Shown here: one piece after another, positions 13,100 to 28,350 of the stretch
Layout: every line of letters begins with the position of its first letter
Position numbering within the stretch: the stretch's first letter is position 1
DNA from: Sporodiniella umbellata
Taxonomy: Eukaryota; Mucoromycota; Mucoromycetes; Mucorales; Rhizopodaceae
Length of the DNA: 64,000 nucleotides
NCBI GenBank assembly: GCA_025677835.1
Contig: JAIXMR010000010.1
Coordinates: forward strand, 1-64,000
Reading direction: 5' to 3'
Notes under the pieces: model-generated
What the model saw: the letters and a program-made list of their open reading frames with translations, nothing else
Databases searched by the model: none
Told to the model about the DNA's origin: nothing
Translations under genes and position numbers: made by a program

Positions 13100-13425
13100 A
13101 GCCAATACAAAGTAGATGAAATCATAGAGCCCTTGAAAATGAAAGAGATAGAAATATTATTGATAGAAACATCTGGCTCTTTGGGCCACAAGAATAAGTC
13201 CAAAATCGATTTTGATCACTACAAAGGAGCGTTTGGCTCACTGATTACTTTGAAGTTGATTGTAGATAAATTTAATTATGGTTCTCCTGATGAGTTCAAA
13301 ACGATGATTTTTTTTTTTTTACATAATGAGGTGGTTTTGCACGACTGTTTTAAATACATAGACAATCAGTACTATTGTATTGATTTCAGCCATAACCTAC
13401 TGGCATCAATTTGCATTTTTTGAGC
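13100..13425 (+). pseudogene. Decayed member of a Mucorales-expanded hypothetical family
   Basis: The frame encodes IEILLIETSGSLGHK, then KIDFDHYKGAFGSLITLK, then FFLHNEVV. The pattern ILLxETSG / xDHxKGxFGxLxxLK / FFLH resembles, from memory, a large family of uncharacterised proteins repeated in Mucor and Rhizopus genomes. Here it lacks a start, a proper C terminus and the usual downstream aromatic and glutamate motifs, and a T12 tract interrupts it near 13309. I therefore read it as a broken copy. Family recognition is by pattern memory only, so confidence is moderate to low. Confidence 0.45.
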
Positions 13426-14378
13426 ATTCCCCACTGCTAAAAGGAACAGTTTGACTTGTTGAGGGAGGACGTTTCAGAAAGCAGGCTGCTTTTTGATTGT
13501 CAATGAAGTTTTTTCCTCGCTACCTTCAATTTCTTCTCAAAATATATGAATAATTATAATATTTCGAATGCTGAATGCAACAAATACATAATGCCTTTAT
13601 TTTTACAATATAAGCTTTGATCTAAAGGACTGCGAGTACAATTATAGCCTTCAAAGAAAAGTAGCTTCAGAGAATTTCAAAATGGCGTTGCACCTACTGT
13701 CCTTTCTCCATGGTTAACACGTTTATAAATTCATTGGTTTTGAAGCTAGTACAGGAAGAAAACAATATTAACATGGTTGATATCTGACCATTATATAGCC
13801 ATTTTAAGTTTACTTAATGAACTCTATCTTTTGATTTCAATGCTTTTATCTATTTGAGCTAGAATACAAAGTTTATCATCACTTAGAACTGTGAATTTTT
13901 TATACTTCAAAAAATAAAATAAAATAAAAGCAAAACTCTTAAGAAACCGGGCTCTAATGAGGAGATCTTGTTGTTTTAATTACTACATATATAGAATTTG
14001 TTAAACGGTAGAATAGATGAATGTAAGCCTAGAGTGCAAAGGTTCACAAGCAAGTGATAGTGCATATTTAGTTAAAAGACACCAGAAATAAAAATAACTT
14101 AATATTTTTCTAGTCCTCCTAATATCTTAATTTGGTAGTAAAAATACTATGTTAGCGCTATTAGATTTTGAGATGCCTATTGAAAGCCTTGCTAAATATT
14201 TAAAAGATTCTGAAGTCTCATTTTATGTTTTAACAAACAAGAACAGTCTTGGTTGTTTTTAATAGCTTACGGTAGAGGCAAATGAAGTGCAAGCATAGAA
14301 AACATATGGTGCAGGATTGTATTTTGTATTTTATTTTTTATTTCTGTACAATAAACTATTAAAAGGAAGTAAATAAAT

Positions 14379-18833
<4,455 letters not shown>

Positions 18834-19481
18834 ATGTCTGATAAAACAATCTCTATACCAGACCAGAGCAATGAACCGGACAAGCCCAAGACAGGTACGC
18901 CGTCTCTTGTGTTGACCTTTGTGGGGCTTCAGGTGGCCTTGTTTTTATCTGTTTTGGACAATACGATTATATCTACGGCATTACCTAGAATTGGATCTGA
19001 TTTCGATGCTACTTCTACAGCCTCTTGGGTAGCAACAGCATACATGCTTACGTTCGATGCTTTCCAACCTTTATTCTCCAAACTATCCGATATCTTTGGT
19101 CGCAAGGTGATCTTGTTATTGGGGATCGTTCTTTTTTTGCTTGGATCGGTCATCTGTGGTGCAGCCAATACGATAGCTATGTTGATCGGTGGAAGAGCAG
19201 TAGCAGGTATTGGTGGTGCTGGGATCACCGCCATGGTGTTTATTGTCATTGCTGATATCGTCCCCTTGGAAAAAAGAGCGGCCTACCAAGGTCTTATTAA
19301 TGCTGTTTTTGCTGTGTCCAGCGTCTTGGGTCCTTTGATTGGAGTAAGTACCTGCTTTTTTTTTTTTTTTAAGAGAGATCGTTTGATAGATGAAGGATGA
19401 GTGAATGATGATCTGATGTTAAAATAGGGCACGTTTACAGATTATGTTACTTGGCGGTGGAACTTTTATATCAAGTAAAAC

Positions 19482-19515
<34 letters not shown>

Positions 19516-20740
19516 CGATTGCTTAAATAAGTTTAGTCTTCCTATAGGCGCTGTAGCTCTTGCTATGATTACTTTCTTTTTAAGGCTGCCTACACCTCAT
19601 GGTAACTTTAGAGAGAAGTTGAAAAGAATTGATTATTTTGGTACGGCGATTGTTTTGGCCTTTGCTACTTTGTTTTTGTTGGCTCTTAATTTTGGAGGCC
19701 AGATGTTTCCCTGGGCTTCTGCAGCGGTGATTGTGCCTCTGGTTCTCTCAGGCCTTTTGGTAATTCTTTTGGGCTGGGTGGAGATCCACGTGGCCAAGGA
19801 GCCGTTGATGCCACCCCGACTGTTCAAGAACAGATCAGTGGTCAGTATCCTGCTTGTCAACTGGTTCTTTGGTATGGCCTTTATTTCAGCCATTTACTTT
19901 TTACCGGTTTACTTTCAAGTCGTGCGTCAAGACAGTGCTATGTGGTCCGGTATTCGCTTGATTCCAATGCAACTCGTACTCAGTGTTATCTCGCTCACGG
20001 TCGGTTTAACCATCACCAAGACTGGATTCTATCGTCCTTTTATTTGGGTCGGCATGACCCTAGCCACCTTATGGATTGGTCTGACCGCCCTTTACGACCA
20101 AAACACACCCTTCTCAAAAATATATGGTATTACTATCGTAGGCTCTGCAGGTAAAATCAGTCCAAAAAAATAAAAAATAAAAAATAGGATTTACTTAACA
20201 AACGAGCAGGTCTTGGGACTCTCTTTGTACCTACCTTGATGGGCCTTCAGGCTGCTGTTGAACCAAGGGATATCGCAGTAGTGACCGGACTGGGTAACTT
20301 TAGTCGTATTCTTGGTGGTGCTTTGGGTGTTGGTAAGTTTGGATACATACAAAAGGGACGTCATAGACTCATGCCGACACGCTTCAATAGCTATTTCTTC
20401 TGCCGTGTTGAATTCTTATTTACACCAAGTGCTTTTCCAATCGATTCCTGAAGACCTAGTTCTTATGGTACTTCGATCCTCTGAATATGTGAACAAAGGG
20501 TTGCCTGAGCAATTCAGACCGTTTGTTGTGGAAGCCTATGTCCAGGGTCTTCGAAGAGTCTGGTTCGTGCTTATGGGCTTGTGTGGTTGCGGTTTGATTG
20601 TGTCTTTCTTTGTCAAACATCACCCGCTTCGTTTACCCAAGAAAAATGTAGATGATAAAACTGTGGCTGACCCAGAAAAGAATGCTATAGAAAACAAGAC
20701 AGATGAGGTTGTAGGTATCTCTGATGAAGAGAAAGCTTAA
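18834..20740 (+). CDS. MFS drug:proton antiporter, DHA2 (14-TM) type
   Basis: Five exons (18834-19343, 19428-19474, 19537-20150, 20210-20332, 20391-20740), 547 aa. Hydropathy suggests about 14 membrane segments with a short hydrophilic N terminus and an acidic C-terminal tail. Family motifs are present: LDNTIISTALPRI in TM1 (motif D1), KLSDIFGRK in the 2/3 loop (motif A), and a glycine-rich segment GGRAVAGIGGAGI. This places it in the DHA2 branch of the major facilitator superfamily, whose members export drugs, siderophores or amino acids across the plasma or vacuolar membrane in exchange for protons. The substrate cannot be read from sequence. Intron 2 carries a T/A homopolymer pair. The gene is convergent with RRP1. 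Confidence 0.92.
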
Positions 20741-20865
20741 CCAGGAACCCGATCATAGACAGATTGTACATAGAATACAAAAGACTTGACTTTTTTTTTT
20801 TTTGTATATATATATATATATAAATAAATATATATTTTATTGTTTGTTATGCTATTATTCTAAAT

Positions 20866-21669
20866 CTATACATGGCTTTCAATAGCCTCTTTTGCTTTTT
20901 TTCTTAATACTTTGGTCAGGCCTTCTTTTTCCAAAGTCACTAGGGGTCTATTGATTTCGTCCATAGAGGGTTCTGATTCTTCTTCTACTGATTCCAATAC
21001 TTTATCGAGTTCTTCATAATAGATTTCAATAATGTGGTATCGAATGGCATCGGGTTTAGTTCGATCTAAAGGACTAGAAGAATGTATGAGAAAGAGCGAA
21101 TTTTGACATTATTCCACTATACCTAAGAGGTCCTTCGATCAACATGTCACTGTAAGCTTCCATATAGACTGAATCCCAAGATTCTCTAGCCAAAAATTGG
21201 AATGAAAAGAATATCACACGACGTAATAATAGATAGAATTTATCCAGTCGAATACGGTCTAATCCATGCCATTCTTGACAATGAATTTCCCAAAAAGCCT
21301 TCAAAAAAGGAATGGCATTGGTAGCCGGTAATTCCATTACAAGTGAGCCGAGATCGTTAGCAAGTTGTTGTTGAATCAATGGTTTGTCTGACATCCAAAA
21401 GCCTAACAACAACAAAAAAAAAAAAGAGCTGTGTTAATCAACCGAATCTAACACAAAGATACTTGCAATAGAACAATCCTTTCCATAATTTTAATAGTTC
21501 GGTTTCGTCCAGGTTGGTATCTGTTTTCAAAAACCTACGGAGGTTTCGAACCGCTTTATCGCGAGTTTTCTTTTCTAAAACAGAAAAGGCATTGGTTTTA
21601 TTGTTTAACAAGTTCAGCTATACCGTTAGCAGCCAATTGCTTTCCAAGAGGTAGATAAGTCTCGTCCAT
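20866..21669 (-). CDS. RRP1: Ribosomal RNA processing protein 1 (Nop52 family)
   Basis: Four exons (21669-21624, 21574-21467, 21402-21123, 21073-20866), 213 aa. The Nop52 fold is recognisable from KTRDKAVRNLRRFL, LLKLWKGLFYCFWMSDKP, LQ-rich QQQLANDL and the strongly conserved WHGLDRIRLDKFYLLLRRV. Rrp1 is a nucleolar factor for 27S pre-rRNA processing and 60S subunit biogenesis. The protein is somewhat shorter than yeast Rrp1. Intron 2 must be spliced with a GC donor (exon ends TAT T, intron begins GCAAGT) to give the conserved YCFW, because no GT donor keeps the frame. Head-to-head with the mitoribosomal gene MRPL31 across a 268 nt promoter. Confidence 0.9.
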
Positions 21670-21937
21670 TATCGAATCAGGTCTAGAGATATAGTACACT
21701 AATAATAATAAAAAAAGAATATCAAATAAAAAAATAGTGATTGCCAAAAAGTCCAAAAAGCCACTTTATCTGCCAAAGTATAGCCAATCACAATGCATCT
21801 CTTTTTTCACCTTTCCACCTCCCCCCTTGTAAGCCAATCCTTTTTTTTTTTTTTTGAATTTTTTTTTTTTTTTTTTGCTTTTATAATAACAGCAACAAAA
21901 AACCAAAAAAAAAAAAAAAAAAAAGAGAGATACTAGA
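21670..21937. promoter_or_regulatory. Bidirectional promoter between RRP1 and MRPL31
   Basis: A 268 nt spacer separates two divergent start codons. It contains T15, T16 and A20 tracts (about 21841-21924), which are classic nucleosome-excluding elements in fungi. No TATA box is evident. Shared control of two ribosome-related genes is inference from layout. Confidence 0.5.
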
Positions 21938-22306
21938 ATGTTTGGTGCTTTTCGACCTTCTATTGTAGCGCAAGGTGGTTTATTATGGTAAATGAAACAA
22001 AAAGTCAAAAAGGAGAGATGTCTGATGGATCTGTATAGGAAAAATCCTTTCCGCATGTCAGCCACTCGCAAAGCGAATGTGAGAAAGAGACTCAAGGCAG
22101 TGGATGAAGTGATTGCTGTTGTTGCCGAATCAGGTGTGGAATGCAAAGCGTTGACGGAAGCACTTGCACTTCCCAAGGAATCTGAAATGCTTGCACGCGA
22201 TAAATATACTGTTTTCAACCGTACAGCAAAAGGCTACCGTAAATCGATTCACAAAGTACCCAAGTTTACCAAAAAAACCATGAGAACCAATCCCCCTGGA
22301 TTTTAG
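21938..22306 (+). CDS. MRPL31: Mitochondrial ribosomal protein mL60 (Mrpl31 family)
   Basis: Two exons (21938-21987 and 22039-22306), 105 aa. Exon 1 gives MFGAFRPSIVAQGGLLW and exon 2 continues KNPFRMSATRKANVRKRLK, the conserved N terminus of fungal Mrpl31. The rest includes KYTVFNRTAKGYRKSIHKVPK and ends with RTNPPGF, a common C terminus of the family. Role: structural protein of the mitochondrial large ribosomal subunit. The open frame in intron 1 (MKQKVKKERC) was rejected because splicing restores the tryptophan of the LLWKNPF motif. The tail of the gene is followed by A/T homopolymers and faces the MADS gene. Confidence 0.92.
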
Positions 22307-22708
22307 AGCCCCCTTTTTTTTTTGCACCATTGTCATATAAACAAACGTACATACACACTTTCACATACAAGAGCCTTTCTCTCTCTATCTATATTTTGGT
22401 TTTGAACACCGTGGCAAGACTTTTTATTATTTTAAATGCTCTAAAAAATCAAAAGAGTTTGCAAGTGGAGATAAATGCTATATATTTATATGTGCGTGTG
22501 TGTGTGTCTCTTTCTATAAATATAGATTCGAGAATTGTATGTAGAAAAGAACAAAAAAAAAAAAAATAGAGGAGAGAAAACCAAGGGGAGGGGAGAGGGG
22601 GGGGAAAGTAAAAAAAAAAAAAAAAAAAGGCAAAGGAAAGGGAATTGGTGTGAAATATGTAATTAAAATGTGTTATTGACAGCTTTTTTTTTTTTGGTGA
22701 GCTTTGAT

Positions 22709-23628
22709 TCAAAAATCCATTTTGATTTTCTTGTTCTCTGTGGCGATATGTTCTGATGAATAGAGCGGTCGCTTACTAATAAAAAGTGTGAGTAAAGTGG
22801 AAAAAGGGAGGGAGAGAAAGACTTACGATTCGATAGTAGAATGTGTGGTTCTCACCCCGGCATCCCTGTAGGAGGGATTCGGTATAATGTACGGATTGGT
22901 GGAATAAAAATCCGGAAAGAAAGTCGAAGGTGGAGGCAGGCTTTGGGTGTAATGATAATTAGGCTATGAAGAGGGGGAAATGTCAGTGGTGAGAGGTTCA
23001 GGGTTGGGTTACCTCAGGTTCTTGGCTTTCTTGATGAATTAGTCTTGTGGGCTGTTGTTTTGGCCTTTTATCCGGTGTGCCGGGTTCCGATTTAGGAGAT
23101 TGGTCTGGTGAAGGGTGAGGAGGGGAGTGGTAAAGTGGTGGAATCTTGTTGTTGCACAGTGTTCCAGCCTCACGTAACATGGCTGTGGCTGGATGCACTT
23201 GTGTCATCAACTGTCTGTGCTCCTGTTGTTGCTGTAAATTCTAAAGTAAAGAGAAAAAAAAAAAAAAAAAGAGGGCCAAAAGAAAAGCTTTTTAGTATTT
23301 TCTTGCTTTTGGCGTGTCTTTTGGTTATCTTTTATTTACTTGTTGGAATAAAAACAACTGCTGTTCCTGTTGCTGGTACATTTCATAGGGCGATAGGGTG
23401 TTTTGTAAAAATGGCCGGTGATATGTGGCATTGGTGTAACCATGAGCTGCCGTGTTGGGTGGAAATGCCAAGTTTGACTGAGTTGGGACCATGATAGGCT
23501 GTTGAGTTAACATTTCAGCCTTTTCTAGTTCTTTACTCGTTTCCACATCTGAATCCTCTTCTCCGCCCTTTATATCTCCTTGATCTATAAACTACAGGGA
23601 AAATAAGAACGTCTCTTCTGCGCCATCC

Positions 23629-23674
<46 letters not shown>

Positions 23675-23982
23675 TACATCGTCGTTTGTCTTGATCTCTC
23701 GAGGGCCGTCGCACTATAAAATCTTTGGATTAGCAGAGAGTCACTCGCTGGGGAGGGGGCTTTACAGACCTCTTTGAAACGAGTCAGCAGGGAATCCATA
23801 TCCGAGCTTGCGTACTGAATTGTTTTACTGTTGGAAGGGATAATCATCAATGCCACTTCACAGTTACAGAGAACGCTTAATTCGTAGGCCTTCTTCATCA
23901 ATCCATGCTTTCTCTTCAGAAACGTTACTTGTCTGTTGCGGTCGTCTTTAATGCGTTGGATTTGAATCTTTTTACGTCCCAT
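22709..23982 (-). CDS. MADS-box transcription factor, MEF2/Rlm1 type
   Basis: Six exons (23982-23770, 23713-23678, 23591-23340, 23240-23013, 22963-22827, 22775-22709), 310 aa. Residues 1-60 are a canonical MADS domain: [21 protein letters not shown], then [25 protein letters not shown] (quoted as two parts). The MGRKKIQI start and the short MEF2-like extension place it with MEF2/Rlm1, factors that act downstream of cell-wall-integrity or p38-type MAP kinases and bind CTA(A/T)4TAG. The remainder is Gln/Pro-rich with MAPK-like SP/TP sites ([18 protein letters not shown]). If intron 5 is retained the protein stops at 22823; splicing adds a 22-residue basic tail ([13 protein letters not shown]). 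Upstream lies an extremely A/T-homopolymeric 5' region. Confidence 0.9.
23630..23671. repeat. T42 homopolymer in MADS gene intron 2
   Basis: An uninterrupted run of about 42 T on the + strand (A on the transcript) inside the intron between exons 2 and 3 of the MADS-box gene. The exact length is likely unstable and sequencing-sensitive. Confidence 0.85.
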
Positions 23983-24096
23983 TGAGCGATCAGTTTGTTT
24001 TTATCAGAAGGAAGCTGTATTATAAAGAAAAGAAGAAAGAAAGAAAAAATTAGAAAAATTAGAAAAATAAAAAATAAAAAAAAAAAATACTTGAAG

Positions 24097-24137
<41 letters not shown>

Positions 24138-25338
24138 TTATTTTTAGAAGCAGATAGAAAAAAAAAAAGGGGGGGGGAAAGAGAGAGTAGAAAGAAAATG
24201 TAAACGAGAGCAGTAACTGGTTTCAAAGCCAAAAAAAAAAAAAATAAAAAAAAAAGGGGGGAGGAGGAGGAGGAGGAGGGAGGGACACGGCGGTTTTTTA
24301 ACAGTTTGCCAGCCGAGAGTGAGAATCATTAAAGATTCAAAAACAAGCCTAATCGATTTTGAAGTCATCTTAGCTATTGTTTTTACCGAGAGTAATAGTA
24401 GAAATGGCTCTGAGCAGTGAATTTTAACGTTGAGAGCATTTGATTCGTCAAGTTTCTTAATGGTTGGCCTGAAAAAAAAAAAAGTTTTTAGTTTGAAACA
24501 TGTCCATTAGACGAATTGCTAAGCAAGTGTAAGTGTGTGCGTGCGCGTGTATTGGTGTGTGTATGGAGCTCAGTTCAAAATCTAGCTTTGTAGAATGATC
24601 GACAGAGGGCGCGAGTGGTCAAATACCAATCGTATTCGGTCCCCAGCATGGGTTCGTTGGTATGCAAGCCTTCCCCTCAGAAAAGTTTCATAAATACATT
24701 TAAAGGGCAAGGATTCCAAAGCCTTTTTATGAGTGCCTTCTCCTCAAAGGGGGGCCAATGTGATGGGCGCTGGCCATGTCACAAGGGTGCATCCTACGTC
24801 TTTGACAACTCTAGTCATTCAATTAAGAAAATGTACAGGACAAGTCTGTTTTAAAACACAAAGGTCGCCAATAATTCTCTTAATTCAAACTAACAAATTA
24901 AGCCGACAAAACGTACAGTTAAATAACTCATGGTCTCTCATCAAGCTAAAATTAGAGACGGCTATAAACTTGCATTCATCAAAGCTTTCCTTTGTTTGTG
25001 GCTTGCCTGCTGTCTCGTGTTTGGCTATCAACAATAAAGCACGGCTGTTGTTAGCAGTAATCATGATCCTCCATCACTGCTTTGGATTTCGTTTGCCGAT
25101 AGCTGCAGGAACAGTAGACGATATCTTAAAAGCAACATCGACCTGCATCACAATCGAACGCTCAACAGAGCCTGTCTCTCTCAGACAATCGCTCTCGCCG
25201 TGTGAAATCCTGCCTTGAACCGCTCGCGTCGATAGGATTCAAAGTGTCTTCTTGCATTTCTTGTGCAAGGGCTCAGATCAAATGTCAACCACTCGAGGCA
25301 AAATGCAATCGCTCATTGCTTATACACTGGCTTCTTTT
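23983..25338. other. Region between MADS gene and RAI1: homopolymers, then an unassigned open island
   Basis: 23983-24480 is the MADS 5' flank with A32 (24102-24133), G-rich and GGA repeats (24253-24283). From about 24600 to 25260 composition becomes more balanced and two overlapping plus-strand frames stay open: 24615-24854 and 24733-25218, the latter 161 codons without a good start. The encoded peptides (for example QRSPIILLIQTNKLSR) resemble no family I can name, and no splice-connected gene could be built. It may be a repeat or transposon fragment or a non-coding transcript. Confidence 0.4.
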
Positions 25339-26187
25339 TTATTGAGTTCTCCTTTTTTTGGCCCGCGTGGCTCTTTCGCCCCCAATCTCTTGTTGCGTGG
25401 TGCCATCCAGAAACCGCTGAGTCAAGAATACATCTTCATGGCCTGTGCACGATACATCGATTCTTTCAAGATGGGGTTTAAACTCAATAGAAAAAGTCGT
25501 TGTCGCGTCGTCAGTGGTGATTGTCTTTTGAATCCAATCCAATAGTTGATTGGCAAAATTCAAACAGACCGCTGGGTCCTGTGGTGGGAGAGAGTCAGTC
25601 TTTATCAACACACAAATCAAAAGCTTCTGTTTACCCACATCTCTGGCTTGTCACGCACTTGACGAGGAATCTCCAAGGTCTTGATCTCTTTTACTTCCAT
25701 GATCTGTCCTTCGTCATCTCTAAAGCCACAGATCACTCTTGGAATGCCCACCAGAAAAGACTGCGCCCAGAATTTCAATAGCTTGTATCTTTTGAACGAG
25801 TATTCGTTTCTCTGGTTCTGAAGGATCCGAGACGTCTTTAACTCCACATAGTTGCTCATCTGTCGGTAAGGATCCTCCGGTTTCTTGTCTATCCAGCCTC
25901 AGTCTCTCCTTATTTTACCACCTGTTTATTTACCTCGACAGCAATCCACCTCAGCTCCCATAATAATCGAATTCTGTCCTAGTTTGGTTTTTACTACCAC
26001 ACAGTATTGTACGTTTGTATTCGCACTCTCTTGGTTTCTCTGCTCTAGCGTTGCCTTCTTTACTTGCCCGGGTAATTCGCTAATAGTACTCATAGTCTCA
26101 AATCGATAGCCCCAATAACACATTTGTTTCATTCGATCGGATTCTGTCTTTTCTTCTTTCAACGATCTTTCTTCGATATAAAGCGTA

Positions 26188-26227
<40 letters not shown>

Positions 26228-26833
26228 CAAAAAAAAACAACAACACGTATTAGATCTTTCTCTCTCAACTACCCATTTACATTGTATCGGGTAGCCCTTA
26301 ATTCCCAACGGTCTTTTCTACTGAAAGGTGTACAGAGAAGTTTGGTAAGAATGCCACGCCAGGTCACCTTAAGCAGGGTCAGTTTTGACTGTTTTCTTTT
26401 AACGGATACCTTCTTACAATATCCGCCTGAGTAGATAGGGTCTCCCTGCTCTTCCATTCGGTCAAGGCGTCCAAGAGTGTATCGAGATGCTCTGGCATTG
26501 TTTCATCGCGTTGAATGAAGGCATTATAACCCACCGTCAGGTCTTTTCCCGTTGGTGGATAGTAGTATTTCTAATCGCATTTCCCCCCAAAAAAAAAAAA
26601 AAGGTCAAAAAACCTTTCGCTCCACACTTCTTTTTGAATACCATCTCTCGCGAATCGAACCAAACGTGTCTGTTACGATCTATACTATAACAGGTCAACT
26701 CTTGAGGTTGTTTATAAACAGGAAACGAGCCTGTATAACGCTGGTTGGGTTGTAGAGAAAAGCTAGCTAAAGGCGATGCTCGTTTACCCGCAGGTGCTTC
26801 ATTGGAGAAGTCGGTTGATTTTCTTTTGAACAT
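25339..26833 (-). CDS. RAI1: RAI1/DXO family decapping enzyme
   Basis: Six exons (26833-26642, 26570-26418, 26367-26281, 26189-25934, 25888-25635, 25578-25339), 393 aa. The Rai1/Dom3Z family is clear from ADIVTWRGILTKLLCTPF, MGAEVDCCRD, YVELKTSR and RYKLLKFWAQSFLVGIP; the acidic residues of GAEVD and the Glu/Lys of ELKTS form the metal site. Family role: nuclear partner of the 5'-3' exonuclease Rat1/Xrn2, hydrolysing incomplete, NAD or triphosphate 5' ends so that faulty transcripts are degraded and transcription terminates. Intron 3 contains a T30/A30 tract directly at the acceptor. Stop is 25339. Only 61 nt separate its start from the end of the upstream TLDc gene on the same strand. Confidence 0.95.
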
Positions 26834-26893
26834 GACTTCAAAAAAAAAAAAAAAAAAAAAAGTGTCATTTGCTGGTCACACGGAGAGTTTTTA

Positions 26894-28243
26894 TTAGGAG
26901 GGTTGTTTCTCTTTTTCAGGTGGAGGAGCCAGATCTTTCGAATACATCTTTTTACCAGCCATTTCCATAAATTCCATGTCTTCATTCGAATTCAATACAC
27001 CTTTTCCGTCCTCCTTTTGTTCCTTTTCAACTGGCCTCATTAGCCAAACTAAAACAAAGTGAGTGCGTGGTCCTGCGTTTGTCTATAAAGTACCTTCGAC
27101 CTGATCAATCACAAAAGTATCTTTAAAAGTCAATTGAGGACTGTTAAAAGTAGAGCATCGCGGTCCAGCTCTTGAATGACCGTGAGTAAAGTCTGCATCG
27201 ATCCATAGACCGCAATAGTCCAATTGACCGCCCATGCCCAGTCCATTGGCTAGCTGTTTCTTACCCCAGCAAAGGTACTGATAATGAGCGTTGGTGCTCT
27301 GAGCCAGCCAGACACGGCTTGCGTCTGGACCGAGCCTGAACAGAAAATTATGGGCGTTGCCGTACCAGTCTGTGTTTTGATATTCCCAGGGAGCATCAGC
27401 ATAACCACCAAAGACGGTACCGTCTTTGGCGCGGATCAAGAGCAACGTGGATCCTTGCTGTACAATCTTGTTGACAAACACCTGCCAGCTCACGCCATGC
27501 TGTTGTGAAGAAAACAGCAGACGATGGGTCACTTCAGGATGGGTATCGTTCGAGAGCGCATGTGCAGGCAGAGACTGGGAGAGCAAAAAGTAATCCAGAG
27601 GCGACAAGAGCTCAGAAAACGGAGACCCAAGCTTGGGCGAGCTCAGATGGTTTAGACGTCTGCTATGTAAATCCGGACGGTGCGCTCCTAGCGAAAAGGC
27701 ATGTTCAGAAGCCACGCAGAGCAAACGGAGGAAACACGGCGTATGTTCTAACCAATCTGAAAACTCGTCTGGACCGATCTCTGAAGGCGAACGCCCATAG
27801 GCTGCCTGCCAATCTTTGAGGTTGTCCGTCCTGGCTTCCGATAGCCAATCGTCCTGGCGGGCCTCTTGACTCGCATCGAGCAGACAATCCACCAATCGGC
27901 TCCAACCTCTCTCGTCTGCTGGCTGGATCTCATCATGACCGAACCAGAGCGGGACCGCACTGGTCACTGTCCATCGAACAAACTGCTTTAGCGAGCAGCT
28001 CTCTTTCTCAACCGCCCTCCGAAATACGTTGTAAGCACCCGCTACGTCTTTTTGTTGGATCGTTTGGTACGCCGTCTCCAAGAACTCGGATCGTGAGCTA
28101 TGTTGAGTCAGGCTGGAAAAGAGCTCGGGTGAAAAGTACCTCGCAGGTTCTTTGTTTTCACCTAGCATTGCTACTTCTTGCTCTGTCCATTTTGATAACA
28201 GTTGTTCTTCTTTTGACTTGCTTTGACTTTGTTGATTGCCCAT
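26894..28243 (-). CDS. TLDc-domain protein, MEAK7-like, with N-myristoylation signal
   Basis: Two exons (28243-27094, 27048-26894), 434 aa. The N terminus MGNQQSQSKS fits the N-myristoylation consensus (Gly2, Ser6). A helical N-terminal half is followed by a TLDc domain at about residues 215-390: HGVSWQVFVNKIVQQGSTLLLI, DGTVFGGYAD, NFLFRL, LCWGKKQLANGLGMGGQ and a closing VIDQVEVWLM that is joined across the intron. TLDc proteins with this layout are MEAK7/Tldc1 (lysosomal mTOR-linked) and Rtc5-like factors; TLDc domains bind and disassemble V-ATPase. A membrane-bound V-ATPase or TOR-linked role is inferred. The gene is noticeably more GC-rich than its neighbours. Short charged tail (PPPEKEKQPS). 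Confidence 0.85.
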
Positions 28244-28350
28244 CCTTCACAAAAAAAAAAAAAAAAAATAGAGGTAGAAAAAAAAGCCAATGTTTGATTT
28301 TATAAACTTTTTCCAAATATTGTATTTTTTTTGTTTTGTTAATAGAAGCA

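Larger units (their letters stand above)
11760..14378. other. Gene-poor interval with decayed coding fragments
   Basis: Apart from the degenerate frames reported separately (12409-12666 and about 13100-13425), I recognise no intact gene here. The stretch is AT-rich. The arrestin and ATP sulfurylase genes at its two ends are both on the minus strand, so it contains the arrestin promoter at the low end and the ATP sulfurylase 3' end at the high end. Confidence 0.5.
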
